Positions 19,029 through 28,435 of a stretch of DNA of 64,000 nucleotides are shown in pieces. The notes beneath the pieces are model-generated. The model had not been told where the DNA came from, searched no databases, and was given only the letters and a program-made list of their open reading frames with translations. A program made the position numbers and the translations under genes. Numbering within the stretch: the stretch's first letter is position 1; every line of letters starts with the position of its first letter. The stretch comes from Pseudoalteromonas sp. CO133X (GTDB lineage Bacteria > Pseudomonadota > Gammaproteobacteria > Enterobacterales > Alteromonadaceae), in the NCBI GenBank assembly GCA_004208945.1, contig SGPE01000030.1, forward strand, positions 62,001 to 126,000, read 5' to 3'.

Positions 19029-20165
19029 TTACTCGGTTTCTGTTTCGCTAACTTTGATGCCAGACAGCTTAAAGTATCCAGTCCTAGCATCACTATCGGT
19101 TATTAATTCATTTAATAGCTCTGGTAACGACAATTCGCTCCATCGAATAACTTGCTCAATGGTATAAGACATAGGTGAATGTGGTTCTGTCTTTCTAAAG
19201 TAGAGAGCTATTTCTTGTAATTTTTTAATTGCGCCTTCACGGCTGGTGATTGCACCATTATCACTTTTGCTGGTGCTCGCAGAAGATGACTCTTGAGACT
19301 CATCTTCCTCAGCAATATCTTGTTGTTCTTCTAAAACTTGCTGTTCAAGCGCAGACAGCTTATCTGCACCAAGATGAAGTACAGCATTTAAGCATTGTTC
19401 AAGCGCTTGTTTAATATAAGAAGTTGGCTGTGATTGGTTTGTTGCTTTATCAAGTGATGCACTCAGTTGTAAAAACTCTGTCAGCGCATTTTCAATGCCA
19501 TTCTTTAAATCAACAAAATACTCAACGGGCGTTTCTTGGGCGCCTTTTTCGATGACATCAAAATCAATAGCGCCTTGCGCTATTTTCTTTTCACGTTTTT
19601 CGTCACTTAACCTAGAGGTGTCGTAAGCTTGTTGATATTCCCAGAAAGTAAATGGTTCATAGTTATGGCTTTCTGTCAGTGGAATACTTTTAATAGGGAT
19701 AATTAGCGCACCTTCACTCGCAACACCATTTAAACCTATTAATGCAGAGACTTTATCGGATATCTCATCGTCTTCATCCAGTAATGGGTATAATTCATCG
19801 AAATGATTTTCGATTAGCTCATGCGCGGCACGAAAAGCAAAGGCTAAGCCTTTGAAACCGTGTACTCTACACATTGCTTCAATGAACCAAGCTAAGTATT
19901 CAATATCTTTACTTTCGGTTTTTAACGCATTGCTACATTGGTCAAGTAATGGCAACCAATCACGTGCTATAGATGCAATTCCTTCATCATCAACAAGCGC
20001 TAAGCGCTCAGCTGCACGCAACTGATTTCTTAAATCTTTCAGAGAATAATACGTTGATGTTGGAGACACATCTGAGCGAGGTTCAATACCCGCAAAATGC
20101 TCTTCTGAGATAGGGGCTATATATTCTTCAAGTGTGAACATTCCATTGCCTTTATTACCTTCCAT
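19029..20165 (-). CDS. tssA: TssA (ImpA N-terminal domain) protein
   Basis: 378 aa. TssA proteins prime tail assembly or sit at its distal end. An ImpA-type N-terminal domain is visible in residues ~9-150 (YIAPISEEHFAGIEPR, then DWLPLLDQCSNALK, KDIEYLAWFIEAMCRVHGFKGLAFAF). A polar Ser/Glu linker (about 275-300) leads to a shorter C-terminal helical part. Two starts are possible: the ATG at 20165, or the ATG at 20141 (MFTLEEYIAP), which has a better AAAGG site. It heads the second half of the cluster after a 152-base gap with a promoter candidate. Confidence 0.93.
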   Translation of the reverse strand: MEGNKGNGMFTLEEYIAPISEEHFAGIEPRSDVSPTSTYYSLKDLRNQLRAAERLALVDDEGIASIARDWLPLLDQCSNALKTESKDIEYLAWFIEAMCRVHGFKGLAFAFRAAHELIENHFDELYPLLDEDDEISDKVSALIGLNGVASEGALIIPIKSIPLTESHNYEPFTFWEYQQAYDTSRLSDEKREKKIAQGAIDFDVIEKGAQETPVEYFVDLKNGIENALTEFLQLSASLDKATNQSQPTSYIKQALEQCLNAVLHLGADKLSALEQQVLEEQQDIAEEDESQESSSASTSKSDNGAITSREGAIKKLQEIALYFRKTEPHSPMSYTIEQVIRWSELSLPELLNELITDSDARTGYFKLSGIKVSETETE

Positions 20166-20193
20166 TTTACACCTAAAAAAGAAACGATATGGT

Positions 20194-20221
20194 ATATTAC
20201 ATTTCTTATTTAAGATTACAA
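20194..20221 (-). promoter_or_regulatory. Possible promoter for the tssA-clpV run
   Basis: On the minus strand TTGTAA (20221-20216), a 16-base spacer and TAATAT (20199-20194), ending about 30 bases before the first tssA ATG. The gap of about 150 bases between pppA and tssA is very AT-rich, so chance matches are likely; this is a weak call. Confidence 0.35.
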
Positions 20222-20317
20222 GAGAACATCGCTCTTATAAATACACAATTTCAATTATAACAACCAAAATAAATAATAAAACCATATTTATGATGGAGTT
20301 AATAAAAATAACAAAAC

Positions 20318-21109
20318 TTACTTTCTTGACAACATCGGGATAGTCAAATCATCAAGCGTTAACTTTTGATTAGCACAAGAGTTAACCCCTTCATTCTTCA
20401 CTAAAATAAATGTCACATTATCTTTTGCGCCACGCACAAGCGAAGAGTGAATTAGTGCCATGCCAGAATCAATAATATTTTTTGGTTCTAACGCAAGACT
20501 TATCTCTGAGTCGTTCAATTCTCCAGTTAAGCCATCCGAACAGAGCAAAAAAATGTCTTCGCTGCGCAAATCACCTTCTTTAAAATCAACATCAACTTCA
20601 TCTTGCACACCTACAGCACGTGTTATCACATTCGCTAAAGGGTGATGCCTTGCTTCTGCTTCAGATAAAACACCTTCATCTATAAGGTCATTGACTTGAC
20701 TGTGGTCCCGAGAGACTTGTGATAAGCCGCCGTTACGGTATAGATAAATGCGACTATCACCCACCCAAAGTACATAGTATTTGTCATCCTTCAAAAGCAA
20801 AACAGTGACCGTGCTCCCTGCGGTTTTATTCGATAGGTAGTCAGTGCTGTACTCAAACAACTTTTGGTTTGCTTTTTTTATCGCGTTAATAAGGATGATT
20901 GTTGATATGGAAGAAGCTGGTAATGATTCAACTTCATTCTTAATAACATCAACAACCATTTGGCTTGCAAAATCACCCGCCTCATGGCCACCCATACCAT
21001 CAGCGACAACCCAAATATTAAACTTATTTAGCTCAACATAAGCATCTTCGTTTAATTGCCTTACTGCACCTCGATGAGACACCGCATAACTTGTATAATT
21101 TTTATTCAC
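20318..21109 (-). CDS. pppA: PppA-like PP2C protein phosphatase
   Basis: 263 aa. A Mn/Mg-dependent Ser/Thr phosphatase of the PP2C type; in T6SS clusters PppA reverses kinase (PpkA) phosphorylation of FHA protein and so turns firing down. Motifs are RGAVRQLNEDAY, VVADGMGGHEAGDFAS with the metal-binding DGMGG, VGDSRIYLYR, LLCSDGLTGELNDSEI and GAKDNVTFILV. The start is a GTG that overlaps the last bases of tagF (8-base overlap), with an AAGAGAG site upstream. Being last in the tagH-to-pppA run fits a circuit made with its targets. Confidence 0.93.
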   Translation of the reverse strand: MNKNYTSYAVSHRGAVRQLNEDAYVELNKFNIWVVADGMGGHEAGDFASQMVVDVIKNEVESLPASSISTIILINAIKKANQKLFEYSTDYLSNKTAGSTVTVLLLKDDKYYVLWVGDSRIYLYRNGGLSQVSRDHSQVNDLIDEGVLSEAEARHHPLANVITRAVGVQDEVDVDFKEGDLRSEDIFLLCSDGLTGELNDSEISLALEPKNIIDSGMALIHSSLVRGAKDNVTFILVKNEGVNSCANQKLTLDDLTIPMLSRK

Positions 21110-21830
21110 GCTCTCTTACCTGAGTATAATTCCACTCCCAATGCTGCCATCGGCCATCTAGCATTGCTGCAACCTGATTAACAGGCGGTAATCCAGCAGT
21201 AATAAATACCACTGGTTTAATGTTTATCGAACCATGTGTCCACCAAACACTGTAGTCGCCATACTTACTTGTGAGTAAGCTATGTAAGACGTCCTCTAAT
21301 GATTCGTCGCCAAGCTCAACCCCTTGAAACTCAAAAGCTATCGCTGATTTATTCTCATCTGGTGAAGTATGCTTACTAAAACGTTTTTTCACCACAGGCG
21401 TATTTTGTAATGTACCCAGCACTTTTTTACGCCACACACTTAAGTCAACGCTCTCTTCAAGCACTGATAGCACCGCATCTTCGTACTCCAATGAAAGCAA
21501 GTTTGAATGTAAAGCCTTCATTGGTAACTGCTGCGTGTCTATCACGACGGTAAACGGGTAATGTCTGCCAACGGCATCAACACTTGGCAGTAATGTGCCT
21601 ACTTTTCTATCCTCAGTGACAACATTTTCACATAATGCAAAATGCCATACAGGACTGGTCAAGTATCGCTCCTGCCACTGTGAACCGAGCTGCTCTTTGC
21701 TTACAGCAATAGCAGCTTGTAACCAATGTTCCCAATGCTCACTAAATTGCTGACAAATGCCATCTTGGACAAAGTCGCCCAGAAAGGGGACCTTACCCAA
21801 GTAGCCTAACTTTAAAGCCTGGTCGGACAT
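21102..21830 (-). CDS. tagF: TagF (ImpM family) T6SS regulator
   Basis: 242 aa. TagF proteins repress T6SS firing after translation, acting on the FHA protein independently of the kinase in Pseudomonas. The ImpM signature LGYLGKVPFLGDFVQ lies at residues 8-22. It is followed by WEHWLQAAI, SPVWHFALCENVV, GTLLPSVDAVGRHYPFTVV and the C-terminal SVWWTHGSINIKPVV and GLPPVNQVAAMLDG. It overlaps tssM by 19 bases and pppA by 8, so it is firmly part of the operon. It is not fused to PppA, unlike in some species. Confidence 0.93.
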   Translation of the reverse strand: MSDQALKLGYLGKVPFLGDFVQDGICQQFSEHWEHWLQAAIAVSKEQLGSQWQERYLTSPVWHFALCENVVTEDRKVGTLLPSVDAVGRHYPFTVVIDTQQLPMKALHSNLLSLEYEDAVLSVLEESVDLSVWRKKVLGTLQNTPVVKKRFSKHTSPDENKSAIAFEFQGVELGDESLEDVLHSLLTSKYGDYSVWWTHGSINIKPVVFITAGLPPVNQVAAMLDGRWQHWEWNYTQVRERE

Positions 21831-24800
21831 GAAAAACTCTCTATACTTGCGTTCCAGAATGGATGTCTAATCGATTTCGGCAGTAACTCAACCGTCGCAT
21901 TATTTCCTTGCAATGAAAATTGCAGCTGCAAATCCTTTTCTGTCTGTGCTCTTTTCGCCTGTAAGTCATCTAGCATACGATACAAAGACCATTCACCTTC
22001 GTAGCTGGCATTAATAGTGCGTCCTCCATATGGTGGAGTAAACACAATACGCGTTTTATTTTGAGCGACATCACCAGGCCAAACGATGCTTTTAACTTTA
22101 GGTGGACCATGACGATAAATCATTGATTGGCCATCTATTTCTAGCATGAAACTGGAAACTGTTTGATCTAACTTTAATGGTTTTAAACCAAATTCAATGC
22201 GCGGAGTTTTGCTGTTACCATCAAAAAATACTTCGCGAATTTTGGCGGCTTTTTCAAACATTTCTAATGCTGACTTGCTTACACCGATATTCTTTTCGAA
22301 TCGCCAAGGACTCTTACTGGTGTCGACACTTGGTGCAATATAAGTATTAAAAAAGCTATCGATTGTGCCATCTGGGCCAAAAAAGTCTGAGAAATCTTTA
22401 AGATTTACTTCTTTAGATGAAGTCGAAACAAACGGATAACGACCGACAATTGCATCGTTATACTCGCGCAATACAGTACTTTTCCATATTTCATTCAAGT
22501 GACGATTTGCACTGCTTCTGGTGATATTTGATGTATCTTGACTGATATTCAATAACCAGTTGTTCGCAGGATAAGGTAACCCTTTACTCTGGAACTCTAA
22601 TTGACTAAGGAACTCAGGCTTACTCTTACCACTTAATTGATTTTTTACAGATGATTTTAGTAACCCGCCTCTATCAAGTTGATTTAAGTAAATATTTAAC
22701 TCTCTTAAACTTGCTTGAATCTGTTCAAGTTGCTGCTCATCAATTTCTAAAATATCACTAAAAGCTTCTTCAACCTGATAACCTGGAAGCTTTATATCAA
22801 ATTGTGGTGCTTCATTTGGCAAATAGCGCTTAAGTCTATTAGCCTTAGTATGCATTGCAACTTCAGCAGCGTTCGCCGCAACCTTACCGGCTGCTTTTTG
22901 ATTTTCTGAGATAGGTAGCTTAGTTAAACGCACATTCTTTTGTACTGTGGTAATGATATTTTTTATTGGGGTTTCTGGACCCGCTAACACATCAGTAACT
23001 CTGACGCCTTCATTAGGCGAGTTAAACTCATTTAGCGTAAGCTCATTAATAAACGAGCGCCAATAATAGATGTAATCTTGGAAATATTTCTGTTCAAGCT
23101 TTTTCTCTATATCTGCTTTCGAAATATCATAGGTCCCTGACGCTTCTTCACCATAAACCCAGCTACTTGCCATCAAATTACCCAACATCTTACTTTTCTC
23201 GACATTGAAGATGCCATGATAGCCATTATAGGTGTAAAGGCCTGGAATACTTTTCATGATTGATTCTGAGTTTTGGAAGCTAAACTGTTTCGCACTTTCA
23301 TAGCTGATAATGTCAGTTAATTTGAAAGGTGGAATGCTGCTGTCGATAAAGTCAGCTTGTAACCTTTGATAAGCACGTTCAGCAATAGGTAACTTAGTTA
23401 ACTCAGCTCGCGCTAATCGTACGGCTTGATGATCAATTTCTGATTCAGAGAAACCATGCTCTAACAATGCTTTTGTGTGCTCAAATAATTCAGCACGCGT
23501 TTGGAAATTAACATCACCTGGTAAGTTTCTCTCGTAGTATGCACTAAACCAAGCAAGCACATCTTCATTATTGTAATGCTCAGGTTCAAAGAACATTAAA
23601 TAACAACGTAAGGTTTCGTAGAGATAACTTAAATAATCAGCCTGCTCTGTCATCTCAGAGGTCAGTGCATTTAATAAGTAAGGCTCTAAGTATGTTTTTA
23701 ATGAACGTATATATGCTTTCTGTGAAGCCTCTGTAAGAGGTTCTACTTTACTAAAGCCATACGCTTCAAAATCGTCGGCTTCTAACTGATTAACAGGGAA
23801 ATTTTTAAGCATATTAAAGCGCTGATTTAGCACAATTAAATTTGCTTTATCGACCGTATTTTGATCAAGAGCTTGATACTCACTGAGCGCATTATCAGTT
23901 TTACCGATAAGCTCATTATTCCACGAAAAGCTCACATACCATGAAATACTCAAGCCTAATAAAACGACACTTGTTACGGCTAAGCAAGATATACGTAGCC
24001 ACTTGTTCTGTTTCTCATGGTGTTTGTTAGTGCTTGCTAAGTTTTGCTCAGGAAAAATTACTTTTTCTAATAAGCGTTTAATAAAGAAACTTCTTGTCTG
24101 ATTGATATAATCTTTCTTTACCGAACTTTGCTCGTTTAACAGGTTTGAAGGTACGCCTTCTTGAGTCGAACTTGTTAAATAAACACCGCGGAATATTGGC
24201 AGACTTTCGTATGCATTAGGTGTGAAAATTTCTTTTAAGAATGAGTAACCTACATTTTGTAAAACACGAAGCTGTTTAGGAAACTCAAAGATCTTCGATC
24301 TATTCGTTAGATCATGTTCATTGATCAAACGTCGATTAAGTAATGTTGTTAAATTAGAGATAAGCGCGTGAAACTCTTTATTAAATGCATCCATTTGATT
24401 GTCAGAGTTAGCATCAAGTTCGAAGGTAACACCCCAAACCTGCTCACACTCTTCATCGCTGAGTTCACAAAAGAACTCTCTAAACCCTTCAATTAGGTCA
24501 ACTTTTGATAAAATAACATACACGGGGAATGTCATTCCAAGTTGACTTTGTAGCTCTTGTAAGCGCTGTTTAATGGCGCGTGCGTGTAAGTTTCTCTCTG
24601 TTTTTGTTTGGTTCATTAATTCAGAGATGCCCATACTAATAACCACACCATTGATGGGTCTTTTCGGGCGGTACTTTCTTAATAAGCCTAAAAATCCTTG
24701 CCACGCTTTCGCATCATGTAGAGCATGACTATTTTGTGTTGTATAGCGCCCTGCTGTGTCAATAATCACGGCTTTGTTGGTGAACCACCAGTCACAGTTT

Positions 24801-25312
24801 CGCGTTCCGCCAACACCATGCACTAAATCAGTGCCAAGCTTATCTTTTAATGGAAAATCAAGACCTGAGTTATTGATGATATTTGTTTTACCGGCACCTG
24901 GAGGGCCAATCATGATATACCAAGGCAGTTGGTAGATGTTTCGCCCATTGAATAACTTGGCATTCTTAAGTAATTCAATCGCCTCAACCATACGTGCTTT
25001 TAATGTTTTGATCTCCTCTTGGATTTCATCACCAGCACCTTCATCAACCTCAATTAGTTCTTCGGCCATGCTTTCGTTGCGTTTATTTTGCTTTCTTAGA
25101 TGCAATAGCTTGGTTAAGGTATAAATTAATAGAATAGCGAGTATCAGAATCGCGCGTGCCGCAACACTTGCCAAAGGAGTGTAATCAGCAATAGAGATCA
25201 ATGGACCGCCAAACCAGATCAATAAGAAGAGCGCTATAAAGCCAATTACAATCATAACTTTACGAGAGGTAAGCGCGTACATAGCACGCTTGCACTTTTG
25301 AATAAAACTCAT
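21812..25312 (-). CDS. tssM: TssM (IcmF) inner-membrane core protein
   Basis: 1,166 aa. The large protein of the TssJLM trans-envelope complex. Two hydrophobic helices lie at about residues 19-38 and 44-66. A cytoplasmic NTPase domain has Walker A GPPGAGKT near residue 137 and DTAGRY as the following switch-like motif. A third membrane helix is near residue 440 (CLAVTSVVLLGLSISWYVSF), and a long periplasmic part ends in a beta-rich domain that should bind TssJ. I use the ATG at 25312 (MSFIQKCKRA), with GGAG five bases upstream; an earlier in-frame start lies inside tssL. Walker A is intact, which is not so in all TssM proteins. Confidence 0.97.
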   Translation of the reverse strand: MSFIQKCKRAMYALTSRKVMIVIGFIALFLLIWFGGPLISIADYTPLASVAARAILILAILLIYTLTKLLHLRKQNKRNESMAEELIEVDEGAGDEIQEEIKTLKARMVEAIELLKNAKLFNGRNIYQLPWYIMIGPPGAGKTNIINNSGLDFPLKDKLGTDLVHGVGGTRNCDWWFTNKAVIIDTAGRYTTQNSHALHDAKAWQGFLGLLRKYRPKRPINGVVISMGISELMNQTKTERNLHARAIKQRLQELQSQLGMTFPVYVILSKVDLIEGFREFFCELSDEECEQVWGVTFELDANSDNQMDAFNKEFHALISNLTTLLNRRLINEHDLTNRSKIFEFPKQLRVLQNVGYSFLKEIFTPNAYESLPIFRGVYLTSSTQEGVPSNLLNEQSSVKKDYINQTRSFFIKRLLEKVIFPEQNLASTNKHHEKQNKWLRISCLAVTSVVLLGLSISWYVSFSWNNELIGKTDNALSEYQALDQNTVDKANLIVLNQRFNMLKNFPVNQLEADDFEAYGFSKVEPLTEASQKAYIRSLKTYLEPYLLNALTSEMTEQADYLSYLYETLRCYLMFFEPEHYNNEDVLAWFSAYYERNLPGDVNFQTRAELFEHTKALLEHGFSESEIDHQAVRLARAELTKLPIAERAYQRLQADFIDSSIPPFKLTDIISYESAKQFSFQNSESIMKSIPGLYTYNGYHGIFNVEKSKMLGNLMASSWVYGEEASGTYDISKADIEKKLEQKYFQDYIYYWRSFINELTLNEFNSPNEGVRVTDVLAGPETPIKNIITTVQKNVRLTKLPISENQKAAGKVAANAAEVAMHTKANRLKRYLPNEAPQFDIKLPGYQVEEAFSDILEIDEQQLEQIQASLRELNIYLNQLDRGGLLKSSVKNQLSGKSKPEFLSQLEFQSKGLPYPANNWLLNISQDTSNITRSSANRHLNEIWKSTVLREYNDAIVGRYPFVSTSSKEVNLKDFSDFFGPDGTIDSFFNTYIAPSVDTSKSPWRFEKNIGVSKSALEMFEKAAKIREVFFDGNSKTPRIEFGLKPLKLDQTVSSFMLEIDGQSMIYRHGPPKVKSIVWPGDVAQNKTRIVFTPPYGGRTINASYEGEWSLYRMLDDLQAKRAQTEKDLQLQFSLQGNNATVELLPKSIRHPFWNASIESFSCPTRL

Positions 25313-25322
25313 TGCAACTCCA

Positions 25323-26603
25323 TTAAAAAAGTAAGTCGATTTCAATTCTGCGATTCAATGCTTTCTGATTTGAATCGGCATTACTCACCAAGGGCTCCGC
25401 AGAACCTCTTCCTTCTGGCCATAACCTACCCATTAAGCCTGTATTTTTGGCCATAGAGTTTGCAACTTGCGTTGCTCTTGCTAATGACAGATGCCAATTT
25501 GAGGGGTACTGGTTGGTACTTATTGGACTGTCATCAGTGTGACCTGTTATTAAAATTTTACCTTTTGTGCCCTCAAGACTCAGCGCAAGCTTTTCTAATA
25601 TTGGTTGGAATGAAGGACGTAACGATGCTTCACCAACATTAAAGAGGCTTTCGTTATTAATGGTAATTCTAATTCGATCCGATTGACGCTCAATACTAAC
25701 TACACCACGTTGTATTTCGGTGTGCATTAACTGCGTTAGTAGATCAAGCTGTGTATCTTTCGTGTCTTCGGTTTGTGAAGATGAAATAGGATGTACTAAA
25801 TTTAAATTATCCGTTGTCGTCGCCACTTTTTCATTCAAACGCATATTAAAAAATAAATACACGGCCAATGTGAGTAGGGTCAAAACAGATACAACGACCC
25901 AAAGTGGGATCTGGTTTCTTAACTCCATACCGGCTGCAACACGGCTCTTCCAAGACGGAGTTAGATATTTACTTTGAGGTCCATCTAGTTGATTTAAAAT
26001 GTGATATACGCGATTTCGATAATCATCTATCTTACTATCACCGCCGGTATCAACCCGATACTTACCTTTAAAACCTAAATTTAGACAGTGGTACTGTAGT
26101 TCTAAAAACTCTTTGTTTGCTTCAGGGTGTAGCAAGGCATCATCTAGCAGAGTGAAAAAGTATTCTCCGCCAAACGTCTCTTTGTGGAATGTTGATAGTA
26201 AACTTTCTTCTGCCCACTCCAGTGAGCTCCACTTAGCATTTAACGCAGCTTCATCCAGTGCAGCACACAAACAATAGCGGGCATTATTTATCACTGACAA
26301 ATCGATAGATTTGGCACGCAAAGTACTTTCAAAACGTTTAATCGACTCAATGGCTCGGTGCTTCAAGGCCGCTAAATTTTCAACTTCCGAAGATTGGTTG
26401 ATGAAAATCACTAAAGAAAAACAGTCATTAGCGGCTTCAAGCAAGCCATTTTTGAATATTGAAATATTATTTAAAGGCGCACTTCCACTTTCAGATTGGC
26501 TCAGTGATACGACTGTTTTATCTGAATGCGATTTTGAAGTATTTGCATCCTCCATGCCTCGGCTCAAACGACCTGGACGTGGTTTAATTATTGTTTCATC
26601 CAT
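25323..26603 (-). CDS. tssL: TssL with C-terminal OmpA peptidoglycan-binding domain
   Basis: 426 aa. The inner-membrane partner of TssM and TssK. The N-terminal cytoplasmic DUF2077/IcmH-type part (about 45-225) carries CLCAALDEAALNAKW and the FHKETFGGEYFF motif. One membrane helix spans about 233-255 (PLWVVVSVLTLLTLAVYLFF). The periplasmic C-terminus is OmpA-like, with ILITGHTDDSPISTNQYPSN, LSLARATQVA and RRIEIDLLF, and should anchor the complex to peptidoglycan. Systems whose TssL lacks this domain need a separate TagL or TagN, and none is present here, consistent with the fusion doing that job. Confidence 0.96.
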   Translation of the reverse strand: MDETIIKPRPGRLSRGMEDANTSKSHSDKTVVSLSQSESGSAPLNNISIFKNGLLEAANDCFSLVIFINQSSEVENLAALKHRAIESIKRFESTLRAKSIDLSVINNARYCLCAALDEAALNAKWSSLEWAEESLLSTFHKETFGGEYFFTLLDDALLHPEANKEFLELQYHCLNLGFKGKYRVDTGGDSKIDDYRNRVYHILNQLDGPQSKYLTPSWKSRVAAGMELRNQIPLWVVVSVLTLLTLAVYLFFNMRLNEKVATTTDNLNLVHPISSSQTEDTKDTQLDLLTQLMHTEIQRGVVSIERQSDRIRITINNESLFNVGEASLRPSFQPILEKLALSLEGTKGKILITGHTDDSPISTNQYPSNWHLSLARATQVANSMAKNTGLMGRLWPEGRGSAEPLVSNADSNQKALNRRIEIDLLF

Positions 26604-26618
26604 TGAAACTTCCCTCTG

Positions 26619-27947
26619 TTAGCTTCTAATAGCCCATAAAACCAAGTTAAGATCCGGATAGTTACCGGACAAGTGAATTGCAATCCCACCGCTTGATTTT
26701 AGCTTATTCCAATGTTCACTTTGTTTGTTCAGTTCAAAGTAATGATAGCCCGCATGATACGGAACCTGACGCGGTGCTGTTGGCAGACTATTAATCGAAA
26801 TCCCTGGTATTTGGTTATTTACCAAGTCACGAATAGTCTCCACACTACCTATCTTAATTTGTGAAGGTAGTAGTTTACGTAATTCTTCATGCGGCACACT
26901 GGCTTTAACTGCAAGCACAAACTGAGACGAATCAAGAATACTTTTATCTTTTAAGGCACCAAAAGAAATACCAAACTTACTTTGTTCAAGCTTAATTTCG
27001 GTTGCAGTTTGTTCAATAACTTGACTCAGAGATTGATACAAGAAGCTTACAACCTCAGAAAAGACAAACTGTAAATTTGCATGATCATACTTAGGCAAGA
27101 CAGGTACACGCTTATTGGCCGCACTAAATGTCGCAAGTTCGCCAGCCATCTCAATTAAGCGCGTGTAAAATGCTCTTGGATGAACGTGAGAATGACTTAA
27201 TAAGCTTTCAAAAACAGCGTCGTATTTGTTAAGTGTTTGAAGCATGATGAAGTCAGCCACAGACGCACTGCCAGCATACCCTTGACATAATCTTCCAGAG
27301 ATACTTTCAGCGCGCTGTTTTATCAAACTGCCAATCTCTCTTACAAGTCCAATTAACGGTTTACAATGAGTAACTTGCAAGCATGGCGGAACGTATTTAG
27401 AGTCAAGCTTAATCGCCCCCTCGTTCGTTACTTCACTAATACGTGCAAGGGGCAATGTTACATAACCGGCTGTATCATCAGACATTAACATTAGTTTGCT
27501 ATGAAGCTGTGCCACCTGGATAACTTCTTGCGCTTGAGAGCCTAAGTTATCATCACTAATCGATAAATCGGCAATTCGGTATCGTGTAACTAGCTCATCT
27601 TCTTCAGTCGCTAAATTTATACCACTGCTTTTCAATGCTGGAACAGCTAAACATACAATTTCATTGTAGGTATTTTTTGGCACCACAAGCGGAGCAGGCA
27701 ACTGCTCATTACTTGGCATGTTGATTGGACACAAATCAGAGGTAACAGCCGTTAGACTATCAACAGCGAACTGCCCTGTTACCAATAAGCCTGTGTCAAT
27801 ATCGATATCAACAACGCCCCACGAGTCAGCAACATTCGCTTCTATAATTTTCCTAATCGTGCTGAAGGTATGCTTGTCTGCTTGCTGGAAATGTTGGGGC
27901 CTTAAAAACATGCCCTCTGTCCATGCGACCCGCGTGTAATCACTCAT
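26619..27947 (-). CDS. tssK: TssK baseplate-membrane connector
   Basis: 442 aa. TssK trimers link the baseplate wedges to TssL/TssM. The N-terminus VAWTEGMFLRPQHFQQAD is the diagnostic family opening. RISEVTNEGAIKLDSKYVPP and the C-terminal YHYFELNKQSEHWNKLKSSGGIAIHL are also conserved. Length is usual. It sits between tssJ and tssL with 15-base gaps on each side, the most common T6SS arrangement (J-K-L). Confidence 0.97.
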   Translation of the reverse strand: MSDYTRVAWTEGMFLRPQHFQQADKHTFSTIRKIIEANVADSWGVVDIDIDTGLLVTGQFAVDSLTAVTSDLCPINMPSNEQLPAPLVVPKNTYNEIVCLAVPALKSSGINLATEEDELVTRYRIADLSISDDNLGSQAQEVIQVAQLHSKLMLMSDDTAGYVTLPLARISEVTNEGAIKLDSKYVPPCLQVTHCKPLIGLVREIGSLIKQRAESISGRLCQGYAGSASVADFIMLQTLNKYDAVFESLLSHSHVHPRAFYTRLIEMAGELATFSAANKRVPVLPKYDHANLQFVFSEVVSFLYQSLSQVIEQTATEIKLEQSKFGISFGALKDKSILDSSQFVLAVKASVPHEELRKLLPSQIKIGSVETIRDLVNNQIPGISINSLPTAPRQVPYHAGYHYFELNKQSEHWNKLKSSGGIAIHLSGNYPDLNLVLWAIRS

Positions 27948-27962
27948 TTTAATTCCTTTTAA

Positions 27963-28418
27963 TCATCTCATGTAAGTCGCTAGCGACTCTACATTCACAT
28001 CGATATCGTCATAACCTGTTGGATCTACTTCAATAACTGAACGCCAACGTGCTTTTTCAATATCTCTGTACGCCAATACAACACCAATGAATCGTGTGTT
28101 TCTATTTAAGCTCATTTTATACTCGAGCTTAGACCCTGGCTGTAACTCTAACTCATCCTTCTTTAGGAGGTCAGGTCCTAAAATTTCTTCTGGTGTATCA
28201 TAAAGACTAAAAAAGTCTTGCGTATCAAAAATAGTTCGCGAACTAAGTTCAAACACTTTTAAAACTACAGGAGAAGGACGTCCTGAAATATCAGGGTTTA
28301 CGTCAGCGGCAACATTAATATTTAGATCAGTTGACGGTGGCACAAATTTATTAACCGTTGAGCAGCCAACTAAAAAAACTAATAGAGCTCCAGCAAAAGT
28401 AAGTTTGGACTTTAACAT
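27963..28418 (-). CDS. tssJ: TssJ outer-membrane lipoprotein
   Basis: 151 aa. The outer-membrane lipoprotein that tethers TssM's periplasmic end. A lipoprotein signal ends in the lipobox LVGC (Cys19). The mature part holds the transthyretin-like sandwich with the family motifs SPVVLKVFELSS, FSLYDTPEEILGPDLL, the ELQPGSKLEYKMSL region and VVLAYRDIEKARWRSVIEV. It lies 17 bases after tagH. Confidence 0.95.
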   Translation of the reverse strand: MLKSKLTFAGALLVFLVGCSTVNKFVPPSTDLNINVAADVNPDISGRPSPVVLKVFELSSRTIFDTQDFFSLYDTPEEILGPDLLKKDELELQPGSKLEYKMSLNRNTRFIGVVLAYRDIEKARWRSVIEVDPTGYDDIDVNVESLATYMR

Positions 28419-28435
28419 GCTTTTATTCCCTTATA